Below the pieces are notes generated by a model, which was not told the DNA's origin, ran no database searches, and saw nothing but the letters and a program-made list of their open reading frames with translations. A program made the translations under genes and the position numbers. 64,000 nucleotides of DNA, from contig NZ_BEYR01000001.1 of the NCBI RefSeq assembly GCF_002933815.1, forward strand, positions 2,225,765 through 2,289,764. The letters are read 5' to 3'. Source of the stretch: Sphingobacterium sp. HMA12. Lineage in GTDB: Bacteria; Bacteroidota; Bacteroidia; Sphingobacteriales; Sphingobacteriaceae. This document shows positions 53,788 to 62,016 of this stretch, piece after piece. The stretch's first letter is position 1. Each line of letters starts with the position of its first letter.

Positions 53788-55254
53788 TTATTTACGTGGA
53801 ATCTCGCTTAGTATTTCGAGTACAAATTGCCAATATTTCTGAACAGAAGATATGGAAGCACGTTCTGCTGGTGAGTGCGCACCCAATATCGTCGGGCCAA
53901 AGGAAATCATGTCCATACCGGGGTAGTTTGTACCCAATATGCCACATTCCAATCCGGCATGACAGGCGACAACTTCCGGAGCCTCGCCATGCTGTTTTCT
54001 ATAAATAGATTTAAGCACCTCCAAAATTTCGGAATTCGGGTTGGGTGCCCATCCCGGATAATTACCGGAGAATGCCACAGCAAAACCACCTAGTTCAAAG
54101 GCTGCCTGTAAAGAATGGGCCAGATCAAACTTGGAAGTTTCGACCGAAGAACGGGTCAAACATTTTATTGCCATCTGCCCATCCCCCACTTCAACTTTAG
54201 CAATATTGTTAGAAGTCTCGACCAGGTCCTCGAAATCCGCACTGACACGGTATACACCGTTCAATGCCGCATAAACGCAATTGATTAGATTCTCCTGTAT
54301 GCGAACAGGAACAACGGTCTCATGAACTGCATCGCTTGGCTGTACGACGATTTCCATCAGGGGTTCGGTCGTGGCAAATTCAAACTTGATTTCCTGCGCC
54401 AATTGTTTAAGTTCCGCAACGAATGCAGATGATTTATCTTCGTTTATGACAACTTTAGCTACACTTTCTCTTGGGATCGCATTGCGAAGGCTGCCGCCCA
54501 ATAAAGACGCAAGGCGTAATCCATAGCGTTCATTGGCCTTAAACAAAAGACGGTTCATCACTTTGTTGGCATTCGCAAAGCCTTTATGGATATCCATACC
54601 TGAATGCCCGCCATGCAATCCCTTTACCGTAACCTCAAAAGATACGGTACCTGAAGGGCAGGCCTCCGCTGCATAGGATTGTATTGCCGTAACATCAATA
54701 CCACCCGCACAGCCAATGTCGATCTCATTGTCATTTTCAGTATCGAGGTTCAATAGGATCTCACCTGACAGAACACCGCCTTTTAAACCCAGTGCTCCGG
54801 TCATTCCGGTTTCTTCGTCGATGGTAAACAAGGCTTCGATAGCCGGATGAACGATTTCCGCCGATGCTAAAATAGACATGATAGTCGCAACACCCAGGCC
54901 GTTATCGGCCCCCAGAGTGGTTCCTTCAGCTTTTACCCAATCACCGTCCACATACATTTTGATCCCCTCATTCTCGAAGTCAAAAACGGTATCGTTATTC
55001 TTTTGGTGAACCATATCCAAATGCGACTGCAATACGACGGTCTTGCGATCTTCCATCCCCACACTTGCGGGTTTCTTGATCAGCACATTCCCAATTTCAT
55101 CCACACTGGTTGCCAATCCCAGTGATTTTCCGAAATCTACCATAAATGCAATCACACGTTCCTCTTTTTTCGAGGCCCGCGGAACAGCATTCAGGGCAGC
55201 AAAATTTTTCCAAATTGCTTTTGGTTCTAATTTATCTAAACTATTTTCAGCCAT
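53788..55254 (-). CDS. pepD: Aminoacyl-histidine dipeptidase (M20C)
   Basis: 488 aa. Two-zinc peptidase: QSHLDMVHQ (ligand His, catalytic Asp), GADNGLGVA (bridging Asp), DEETGMTGALGL (catalytic Glu-Glu) and C-terminal GAHSPAERAS ligand His. The dimerisation lid domain (about 205-390) starts GLHGGHSGMDIHKGFANANKV, a PepD mark. Cleaves carnosine-like and other dipeptides. Single gene. Confidence 0.94.
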   Translation of the reverse strand: MAENSLDKLEPKAIWKNFAALNAVPRASKKEERVIAFMVDFGKSLGLATSVDEIGNVLIKKPASVGMEDRKTVVLQSHLDMVHQKNNDTVFDFENEGIKMYVDGDWVKAEGTTLGADNGLGVATIMSILASAEIVHPAIEALFTIDEETGMTGALGLKGGVLSGEILLNLDTENDNEIDIGCAGGIDVTAIQSYAAEACPSGTVSFEVTVKGLHGGHSGMDIHKGFANANKVMNRLLFKANERYGLRLASLLGGSLRNAIPRESVAKVVINEDKSSAFVAELKQLAQEIKFEFATTEPLMEIVVQPSDAVHETVVPVRIQENLINCVYAALNGVYRVSADFEDLVETSNNIAKVEVGDGQMAIKCLTRSSVETSKFDLAHSLQAAFELGGFAVAFSGNYPGWAPNPNSEILEVLKSIYRKQHGEAPEVVACHAGLECGILGTNYPGMDMISFGPTILGAHSPAERASISSVQKYWQFVLEILSEIPRK

Positions 55255-55274
55255 ATCTAAAAATTTGTATCTGT

Positions 55275-55282
55275 CAAAGTTA
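55275..55282 (-). promoter_or_regulatory. -7 element TAACTTTG of pepD
   Basis: Minus-strand TAnnTTTG match, 20 nt upstream of the ATG at 55254. Confidence 0.5.
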
Positions 55283-55382
55283 CTCCATTTTTACAACATA
55301 TCCTGTCTTTATCCGAAGCTTATAAAAACAAAAACCCTTCGCTGATCGTTCTTATAAGAGTGTAAACTTGAAAAACGCCGAC

Positions 55383-56867
55383 ATGCATAAACCCGTAAAA
55401 GTAGATCGAAAAGATATTTATTTCAAACCAGACAAGAAAAGGGTACTAGCCAGATTTTTCTCTCTCGGTGACGAGCGTACCATCAAGGTCATCAAACGTA
55501 CCTTAGGACTAAGCGAATCCGAGCGTAAAGAGGTTTTTGGTCAGATTCTCCGCAGTTATACGAAAAGACATCGTAGCATTATCAATATTTTTGAACGTAA
55601 TTTTGAACGTGTGAGCCACCTACTGGAAAAGGTTCCTTTTCCGAAAGATAAACTCAGTCACCTGGACAAGCTGTTGATTGGTTCGTATTTTACGATGGAG
55701 TATTCCATTGAATCGGCAGCACTTTTTAATCCCTCTATCGTAGAGCACCCGGATCAGACCGAACTCTTTAAAGGTGAAAAACGAGTAATACTCAGCTTTA
55801 GGGCCACGGGTGAAGGCCATGTATCTTCGATTGTCTTTCGCGCCGGAACGCTTGACGTGGACAATAATATCCATATAGATTATATCGGTAATTTACTGGA
55901 CAAACCAATTCAGGTCAAAAACCACCGTTACCATAAGGAGTCCTTCTTAAAAAAGATGAACGAGCTACATGCCGAACCCACAGAAGTGAAAATGAAGCTT
56001 GAGCAAAAATTAACAGCAACGTTTACTTATGAAGAACTCAAGCGTTATATTGACGAGGTCAGACGGGATAGCGAAGAGAATTTGGAAAACATTACATTTT
56101 TACAACAGGCCCTATGGCTGGCTTCATCCCATTATGAAATGACATTTTCACTGGACACTTCCATTTCTGAACGGGTCATCTTCCCTATTGCGGATACAGA
56201 AAAAAGGGGCATCGAGGATGCCCGTTTTGTACAGTTTAAGGATGAAAAAGGGGAAAGCATCTATTATGCGACCTACACAGCCTACGATGGATTCAGTATA
56301 CTCCCCAAGCTTTTGACGACTAAAGATTTCTACCATTTTAAAGTAAAACCGATCTATGGGGAGATCGCCAATAAAGGAGCCGCACTCTTTCCTCGAAAAA
56401 TCAACGGTAGGTATGCGATGCTCTGCCGTATTGATGGCGAAAACAATTATATTGCTTATTCTCATAACATCAATATCTGGCAGGAAACTGCCATTCGGAT
56501 CCAGCAACCTGAATACCCTTATGAGTATGTGCAGATAGGCAATTGCGGATCACCGATAGAAACGCAGTACGGCTGGCTGATCCTGACGCACGCCGTCGGC
56601 CCGATGCGGGAGTATGTCCTCGGCGCAGCCTTACTGGACCTGGACAACCCGCATGTGGAAATAGGCCGTCTTCACAGCCCCTTGATGACTCCCAATGACG
56701 AAGAGCGCGAGGGCTATGTCCCCAATGTCATTTATTCCTGTGGTGCACTCGTCCATAATGAACAGCTGATTTTGCCCTACGCCATGTCTGACTATGCATC
56801 CACCTATGCTACGATCAATCTGGAGGACTTGCTGCTTGCTATTTTGAATCCTGAGCGCTATCAATAA
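55383..56867 (+). CDS. GH130 family glycoside phosphorylase/hydrolase
   Basis: 494 aa from the ATG at 55383 (a TTG five codons upstream is the alternative). The C-terminal 400 residues fit the GH130 five-bladed propeller: FNPSIVEHPD, the general-acid region GIEDARFVQF (EDPR-like), NKGAALFPRKINGRYAMLCR and the GSPIET, GWLILTHAVGP stretches. GH130 enzymes act on beta-mannosides, mostly as phosphorylases. The N-terminus of about 100 residues is an extra helical domain of the larger GH130 members. Its 3' end overlaps the convergent GT4 fusion gene by 29 bp, suggesting a linked function and mutual transcriptional interference. Confidence 0.87.
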   Translation: MHKPVKVDRKDIYFKPDKKRVLARFFSLGDERTIKVIKRTLGLSESERKEVFGQILRSYTKRHRSIINIFERNFERVSHLLEKVPFPKDKLSHLDKLLIGSYFTMEYSIESAALFNPSIVEHPDQTELFKGEKRVILSFRATGEGHVSSIVFRAGTLDVDNNIHIDYIGNLLDKPIQVKNHRYHKESFLKKMNELHAEPTEVKMKLEQKLTATFTYEELKRYIDEVRRDSEENLENITFLQQALWLASSHYEMTFSLDTSISERVIFPIADTEKRGIEDARFVQFKDEKGESIYYATYTAYDGFSILPKLLTTKDFYHFKVKPIYGEIANKGAALFPRKINGRYAMLCRIDGENNYIAYSHNINIWQETAIRIQQPEYPYEYVQIGNCGSPIETQYGWLILTHAVGPMREYVLGAALLDLDNPHVEIGRLHSPLMTPNDEEREGYVPNVIYSCGALVHNEQLILPYAMSDYASTYATINLEDLLLAILNPERYQ

Positions 56868-59052
56868 AAGCACCGTAAACGATAATATAGGCGAGATAGA
56901 AACAGAGGGTGCTTTCGGCCCCTTGGTTTCTATTGATTCCATAAGATTCAAGGCCATCGCAGCAGCCTTTGGTTTCTTCATCGTAAAGTCCCAGCTTTAG
57001 GTCATTCTCGCCCAAAAACCATCGGAACGAGGCGACCATACGGGCAAAATAGACCTTTTTATTGGTCAGACGAAATGCTTCACGGTACATAAACACCATC
57101 GCTGTGACATCGAGCGGCTGCTGACCGAATTTACTGATGTGTTTTCCCTGTTTTGCCCAGTCCTGATTTCCGACCAGCGAAAGAGCACCATTCTGAACGG
57201 TAATGCTCTCCAGAAAGGTCAGGGTCAATAACCCCAATTGTTTCACGGCCTCGTCGTTGAGAAACGGATAGGCTGTCAGTAAAGCATAAGGCAAAATAGC
57301 ATTGTCATAGGCCAGTACCGACTCAAACCATTGCCAGTTGTCATCCGAACTTGCCTCATATTCCCGTATCAACTTGCCGACCAGTTCCCGCATCAATTCG
57401 ATCATGACTTCGTCATTCGACTGATGATGCAAATATTCCGCAATACCGAGTATAGTATAGGCAATGGCCCGATTAGACCGTAACTGACGAAAATTTGGCA
57501 CGGATCTAAAAAACAGTTCATGCCCCAACTGATAATAGCTTGTCAACTTTGTTTCCCGCAGCAGTACCCCCAAAGCCCAGATCGTTCGACCAAAAGAATC
57601 TTCAGATCCGACTTCGTCCAGAAAATTATGCTGAAAGCTCATGAAATTATGAAACAGTCCATCTTCCCGCTGATGATAGTAGATGTAACTCAGATAGGTA
57701 GAGATACGACGGTCTAGTCTTTTGTCCGAAAAGTCACGCTGTGCCAATAAAGTGACCAACAAAGCGCGCGCATTGTCATCCAAGCAATACCCCTCTTTGT
57801 AATTGGGTAATGAATAGGTTGCATGCTGCAAAATACCGACCTGGTTGGTCAGCCGATCGATATGCTTCCAGCTGAACTTAGGCATTTCATCTTTAGAAAA
57901 TGTGACATTTTCTTTGAAACCATCAAGTGAAGGCACCACTTTATCCAAAAGCCGGGTGTAGCGAAGCCCGATATTTCGCCAGGTCATCTCCTTACCAAAG
58001 TTTCGGGCATTGTCGCGCAGGGTCATACGGTATTCCTGATTACTAAATAATGCCGTTAAGGTCCTCGCCATCTGGGCTGGATTTTTAAAGTCTACCAATA
58101 CGCCACGGCCATCAGCCAACAGCTCTTTGGCATGCCAATAGGGCGTAGATACCACTGCAGCCCCCGCCCCAATGGCATAAGATAGTGTTCCACTAGTGAT
58201 TTGCGCTTCGTTGACATAGGGTGTCACATACACATCACAAGCCGACAAGTAGGTAACAAGGTCCGACTGGCTGACAAAAGAATTGACAAATTGCACATGT
58301 TCTTCCAAATTATATGCATCAATCAAGCTCTTGAGATAGTCACGGTATTCTTCTCCGGAATGGGCCAGTACATTGGGATGCGTCTTCCCAACGATCAAAT
58401 ACAAAAGATCAGGCTCTTCTTTAACTACCTCGGCTAGAGATTCAATTACAGTTTCAATCCCCTTATTCCGACCGATAAACCCAAAAGTCAGTAGGACTTT
58501 TTTACCAGACAGCCCCATCTGTGCTTTGGCTTCTTCCTGATTAAGGCGAAATTCGGGTACGCCATGATGAATGAGCCTCACTTTTGAAGTATTAATACGA
58601 TAGACAGATTTCAACAGTGTGATTGCGTAATTGCTCATCACCACAACAACGGAAGCCCGCTTGACCAATTCTATCAAAATCGCTTTTTCATCGACATTCG
58701 GTTTCTCCAGAATGGTATGAAAATTTACCAACAGCGGAATATGAAGCGCATTAATAAGTGAAAGGATATACATACCGCTATTTCCTCCGAAAATACCATA
58801 TTCGTGTTCAAGGATGACACAGTCGTAACCGTTGCTGTTGATGTAGTTGGCAGCTTCGATGTAGGAAAGCTGATGGTGTTGGTCAATGGTAAAAACCACT
58901 TCACTTGGGTAAACATATTCGCGGTCTGCAACGGCAATCACGTGCTGGGTAAGATCCTGATTGTGTAGGGCCACTGCATGCAGCAGATCCGAAGTGAAGG
59001 TGGCGATACCACATTCTTTGGGCAAGTAGGTACTGATATAAGCGATTTTCAT
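56839..59052 (-). CDS. GT4 glycosyltransferase fused to a C-terminal helical hairpin domain
   Basis: 737 aa. Residues 1-380 are a GT4 glycosyltransferase: ISTYLPKECGIATFT, LEHEYGIFGG, TFGFIGRNKGIE, and an E-x7-E-like region NEAQITSGTLSYAIGAGAAVV. Residues about 400-737 form a second domain of helical repeats with YCLDDNARALLVTLLAQ, EDSFGRTIWALGVLL and NQGAESTLCFYLA, like (alpha/alpha)6-barrel glycosidase-type folds. I recall such fusions next to GH130 genes in Bacteroidota and cyanobacteria; the product is not known to me. A mannose-containing oligosaccharide or glycoside is a reasonable inference from the GH130 neighbour. Confidence 0.85.
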   Translation of the reverse strand: MKIAYISTYLPKECGIATFTSDLLHAVALHNQDLTQHVIAVADREYVYPSEVVFTIDQHHQLSYIEAANYINSNGYDCVILEHEYGIFGGNSGMYILSLINALHIPLLVNFHTILEKPNVDEKAILIELVKRASVVVVMSNYAITLLKSVYRINTSKVRLIHHGVPEFRLNQEEAKAQMGLSGKKVLLTFGFIGRNKGIETVIESLAEVVKEEPDLLYLIVGKTHPNVLAHSGEEYRDYLKSLIDAYNLEEHVQFVNSFVSQSDLVTYLSACDVYVTPYVNEAQITSGTLSYAIGAGAAVVSTPYWHAKELLADGRGVLVDFKNPAQMARTLTALFSNQEYRMTLRDNARNFGKEMTWRNIGLRYTRLLDKVVPSLDGFKENVTFSKDEMPKFSWKHIDRLTNQVGILQHATYSLPNYKEGYCLDDNARALLVTLLAQRDFSDKRLDRRISTYLSYIYYHQREDGLFHNFMSFQHNFLDEVGSEDSFGRTIWALGVLLRETKLTSYYQLGHELFFRSVPNFRQLRSNRAIAYTILGIAEYLHHQSNDEVMIELMRELVGKLIREYEASSDDNWQWFESVLAYDNAILPYALLTAYPFLNDEAVKQLGLLTLTFLESITVQNGALSLVGNQDWAKQGKHISKFGQQPLDVTAMVFMYREAFRLTNKKVYFARMVASFRWFLGENDLKLGLYDEETKGCCDGLESYGINRNQGAESTLCFYLAYIIVYGAFIDSAQDSK

Positions 59053-59237
59053 TTAAATGATTATTTTGAATAAAAGCCTTCCGTGAGGCCAATAGCATTC
59101 TGTGTGTTCCATTATCTAAATGCTTCTCGACAGCAAATTGTTTGTAACGAGTACATTATTTAATCCAGAAAGAATAAATTCAGCCCATAACGACGGCTTA
59201 ATTTTAACTGTCCATGTAGTGCCTAAAAAACTTCCCG

Positions 59238-59245
59238 TATATTTG
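59238..59245 (+). promoter_or_regulatory. -7 element TATATTTG of the acetyltransferase gene
   Basis: TAnnTTTG match 24 nt before the ATG at 59270. The 217-bp gap from the GT4 fusion gene holds nothing else recognisable. Confidence 0.5.
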
Positions 59246-59269
59246 CGCCAGATCAAAAATATTGACTGA

Positions 59270-59857
59270 ATGAAATCACCCAAGGAGAAAATGATTGCGG
59301 GCATCCCTTATATCGATACAGATGGACAACTATTTAAAGAAAGGCAATTTGCAAAAGAAGAACTCAAGCGTTTCAATGACTCCGAGCCCAAACAGATCAA
59401 GTTCAGGAAGCAGATCATTCAAAAGCTATTTAAAGCTACAGGCAGCCGTTTCTTTCTAGAACCGCCGTTCCGTTGCGATTATGGCTATAATATCTCCATA
59501 GGTGAAAACTTTTATAGTAATTACAACTGTACCATTTTGGACGGCGCGCCAGTGACAATCGGTGCAAATGTTCTGTTCGGACCAAACGTCAGTCTTTTTA
59601 CCGCGGGTCATCCGATTTATTTTGAAACAAGAAATCAGGGCTGGGAATTTTCCGCGGCTATCGTTATTGAAGACAATGTATGGATCGGCGGCCAGGTAGT
59701 GGTCAACCCCGGAGTACGCATCGGAAGAAATTCGGTGATTGGATCCGGTTCGGTGGTTACAAAAGATATCCCTGCTGATGTCATTGCAGCAGGAAATCCA
59801 TGTCGCGTCATCCGCCCGATTACAGCGGCAGACCAGATTGATTACACCAACATTTAG
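59270..59857 (+). CDS. Maltose/galactoside O-acetyltransferase family protein
   Basis: 195 aa, left-handed beta-helix acetyltransferase with an N-terminal Mac domain (KEKMIAGIPYIDTDGQLFKE). Hexapeptide repeats run from about 70 to 180; the catalytic His lies in LFTAGHPIY, followed by the extruded loop, WIGGQVVVNPGVRIG and the C-terminal GNPCRVIRPI. It acetylates the 6-OH of sugars with acetyl-CoA; the substrate could be a product of the neighbouring GT4/GH130 genes, but the genes are not in one operon. Confidence 0.92.
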   Translation: MKSPKEKMIAGIPYIDTDGQLFKERQFAKEELKRFNDSEPKQIKFRKQIIQKLFKATGSRFFLEPPFRCDYGYNISIGENFYSNYNCTILDGAPVTIGANVLFGPNVSLFTAGHPIYFETRNQGWEFSAAIVIEDNVWIGGQVVVNPGVRIGRNSVIGSGSVVTKDIPADVIAAGNPCRVIRPITAADQIDYTNI

Positions 59858-59880
59858 GCAGCATAAAGATGTCTCCTCCC

Positions 59881-59924
59881 ATCAAAACAACGATCATCAT
59901 GTGCATGATGATCATTGTTTTGAT
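59881..59924. terminator. 44-bp hairpin between convergent genes
   Basis: Arms 59881-59901 and 59904-59924 match over 21 bp with one mismatch and only 2 nt between. It lies 23 nt after the acetyltransferase stop and 86 nt from the GNAT stop. Neither side has a strong T-run, so it is a possible bidirectional terminator or a mobile-type palindrome. Confidence 0.5.
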
Positions 59925-60009
59925 GTACTTTGTCACACTTCATTTTCTACATACCGACGCAGAAAATGTAACGTTGAGCTTATTCAAAAATTTCTCTTTG
60001 AATGCCAGC

Positions 60010-60408
60010 TCAGACTATTTTTCGAAATCGGTCCGGCTTGCCCGATTCTTTCACCGGAACAAATCCATTTCGGGTCCAAAAATGCTGATGCTCCATATTC
60101 GTCTGAACAAAAAGACGACGGCCACTGAAGGTTTTGATAAATTGTACTGTATAACGGAGCAGGGCACTGCCCACGCCCCTTCGTCTAAAATCGGGATGGA
60201 CAGCAAAATAAAGAATTTCATAATCGCTTTCTGAACGACTCAGACTGAGCACACCCACAACTTCGTTTTCATTGTATGCTGCAAAATGAGATGCCTCAAA
60301 ATCCCCGTCCAGCATGACCTCCGACAGATTCCCTGTAGAACTAAAAACATCCTTTCGAAGTTTCCAGGTACGAGCCGCAAATACCTGTTCAATATACCAA
60401 TCCGTCAT
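60010..60408 (-). CDS. GNAT family N-acetyltransferase
   Basis: 132 aa, single GNAT fold. Acetyl-CoA motif A: YFAVHPDFRRRGVGSALL (R/Q-x-x-G-x-G/A present), then RRLFVQTNMEHQHFWTRNGF, a motif B as in ElaA-like and small-molecule GNATs. The substrate is not predictable. Its ATG overlaps the stop of the nnr gene (ATGA), so it is co-translated with the NAD(P)HX repair enzyme. Confidence 0.88.
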   Translation of the reverse strand: MTDWYIEQVFAARTWKLRKDVFSSTGNLSEVMLDGDFEASHFAAYNENEVVGVLSLSRSESDYEILYFAVHPDFRRRGVGSALLRYTVQFIKTFSGRRLFVQTNMEHQHFWTRNGFVPVKESGKPDRFRKIV

Positions 60409-61913
60409 GACTGTTTCTCCAGTTCTAGAAATGCAGCAGGAAGGCAGCTAACGATATCCGAAGGTAATAAGGAATAAACGCCGACCGTCTGTACCGCAAT
60501 ATCCGCGGCCCTACCGTGTAAATATACCCCCATAAGCAAGGTTTCCTGCGAAGAATAACCCTGTCCTAACAAAGCTGTCAATATCCCGGTCAAAATATCC
60601 CCACTTCCCCCCGTAGCCATCCCCACATTGCCCGTGCTATTGAAATAGACTGTACCATCAGGGGTAACTATCGCACTGTTGGCACCCTTTATTAAAATAT
60701 ACAGCTGGTATTCCGCCGCAAAGGTTTTCGCTTTCCGAAGTTTTTCAAAATCATTCTGCCAAGTTCCTAGTATCCTGCTCAGCTCTTTGGGATGCGGAGT
60801 CAGTATACTGCCCTTCGGAACAAATTGCCATAAGTCGCGATCCTGCGCCAGTATGTTCAATGCATCAGCATCCAATACCAAGGCAGTATCAATACCTTGC
60901 ATAATAAATACCTTGAAAGCATCAATTGTATCGTGTGCCGTACCCATGCCGATTCCGACACCGATGGACTGAAAGGTACGAATATCGGGAAACTGCGTAA
61001 TCATTTCTTCTTCGGGATCACTTATAACCATCGCTTCAGGGACAGCAGTTTGAATGCAGGTATATCCGCAGGAAGGTATATAAGCAGAAGCCAGTCCGCA
61101 TCCCGAGCGCAGAGCTGCTTTCAGTGCCAATTGCACCGCACCCATCTTTCCCCTACTGCCACCAATAATCAGACTATGCCCAAACGTCCCTTTATGATCA
61201 AATTTATTCCGTTTTCGGTAAAATGTGCCCAACAATGCCAAATCAACATAATGAAAGTTGGTGTCAGCCTGTTCCAGCGCGGATCTGCTCAACCCGATAT
61301 CCAATACACGGAATGCGTTGGCCCACATACTATTGTCGGGCATTAATAACCCCAGTTTCGGTGATTGGAATGTATATACCATATCTGCTTGTATGACGGG
61401 GGCATCGTCTGCTGTTGGCCCGTCACTTAACAGCCCGGAAGGCATGTCTATTGCATAAATTGGTCCGGAACAACGGTTAATACCTGTTATCAGGCTGTGC
61501 CACTGCCCAGCAAGCGGATGTTTCAGTCCATAACCGAACAGGCAGTCCAAGACGATTGTCCCCGTAGGAATATGAACCTGATTTTCGGGACTGATCTTCT
61601 GAACAAGGTGAGCAGGCAAGCGTTTTTGATTGGCCAAATTAGCTGTTGAATAATCTGTAGCATCAACTAAATACACATTGACTTGAGCCTGCTGTTGATC
61701 CAGGAGTCTGGCCAATACCAATCCGTCGCCACCGTTATTACCTTTACCACAGAAAATATAAAACGTATGATGCGCTAAACGTGGGTATAACCGCTTTATT
61801 TCTCCAAAAACAGCTGTTGCCGCACGTTCCATCAGGCCGAGGCTGCTTACCTCCTGATCTTTCATGGTCTGCTGATCTACCCAGCTCATCTGGGCAGCCG
61901 AAAGTATCTTCAT
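60405..61913 (-). CDS. nnr: Bifunctional NAD(P)HX epimerase / ADP-dependent dehydratase
   Basis: 502 aa. N-terminal YjeF_N epimerase (about 1-210): GKGNNGGDGLVLARLL and LFGYGLKHPL. C-terminal YjeF_C ribokinase-like dehydratase (about 225-495): GGSRGKMGAVQLALKAALRSG, DADALNIL, LTPHPKELSRIL and the catalytic GGSGDILTGIL. It repairs hydrated NADH/NADPH. First gene of a two-gene unit with the GNAT gene. Confidence 0.95.
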   Translation of the reverse strand: MKILSAAQMSWVDQQTMKDQEVSSLGLMERAATAVFGEIKRLYPRLAHHTFYIFCGKGNNGGDGLVLARLLDQQQAQVNVYLVDATDYSTANLANQKRLPAHLVQKISPENQVHIPTGTIVLDCLFGYGLKHPLAGQWHSLITGINRCSGPIYAIDMPSGLLSDGPTADDAPVIQADMVYTFQSPKLGLLMPDNSMWANAFRVLDIGLSRSALEQADTNFHYVDLALLGTFYRKRNKFDHKGTFGHSLIIGGSRGKMGAVQLALKAALRSGCGLASAYIPSCGYTCIQTAVPEAMVISDPEEEMITQFPDIRTFQSIGVGIGMGTAHDTIDAFKVFIMQGIDTALVLDADALNILAQDRDLWQFVPKGSILTPHPKELSRILGTWQNDFEKLRKAKTFAAEYQLYILIKGANSAIVTPDGTVYFNSTGNVGMATGGSGDILTGILTALLGQGYSSQETLLMGVYLHGRAADIAVQTVGVYSLLPSDIVSCLPAAFLELEKQS

Positions 61914-62016
61914 ATCCGTTGTATTTTATTTTGGGCATCTATTTTCAATGATTCTTATGGAAACAGACGCCCGTTCTAATTTACTTAGAAAATAGAGTAC
62001 AACCAAGACATGAACA

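Noticed and set aside
59869..60234. Plus-strand 121-aa frame with a hydrophobic start
   Set aside because: It begins inside the 44-bp hairpin and its larger part is antisense to the GNAT gene, whose motifs are clear. The hydrophobic start is the hairpin read as codons.
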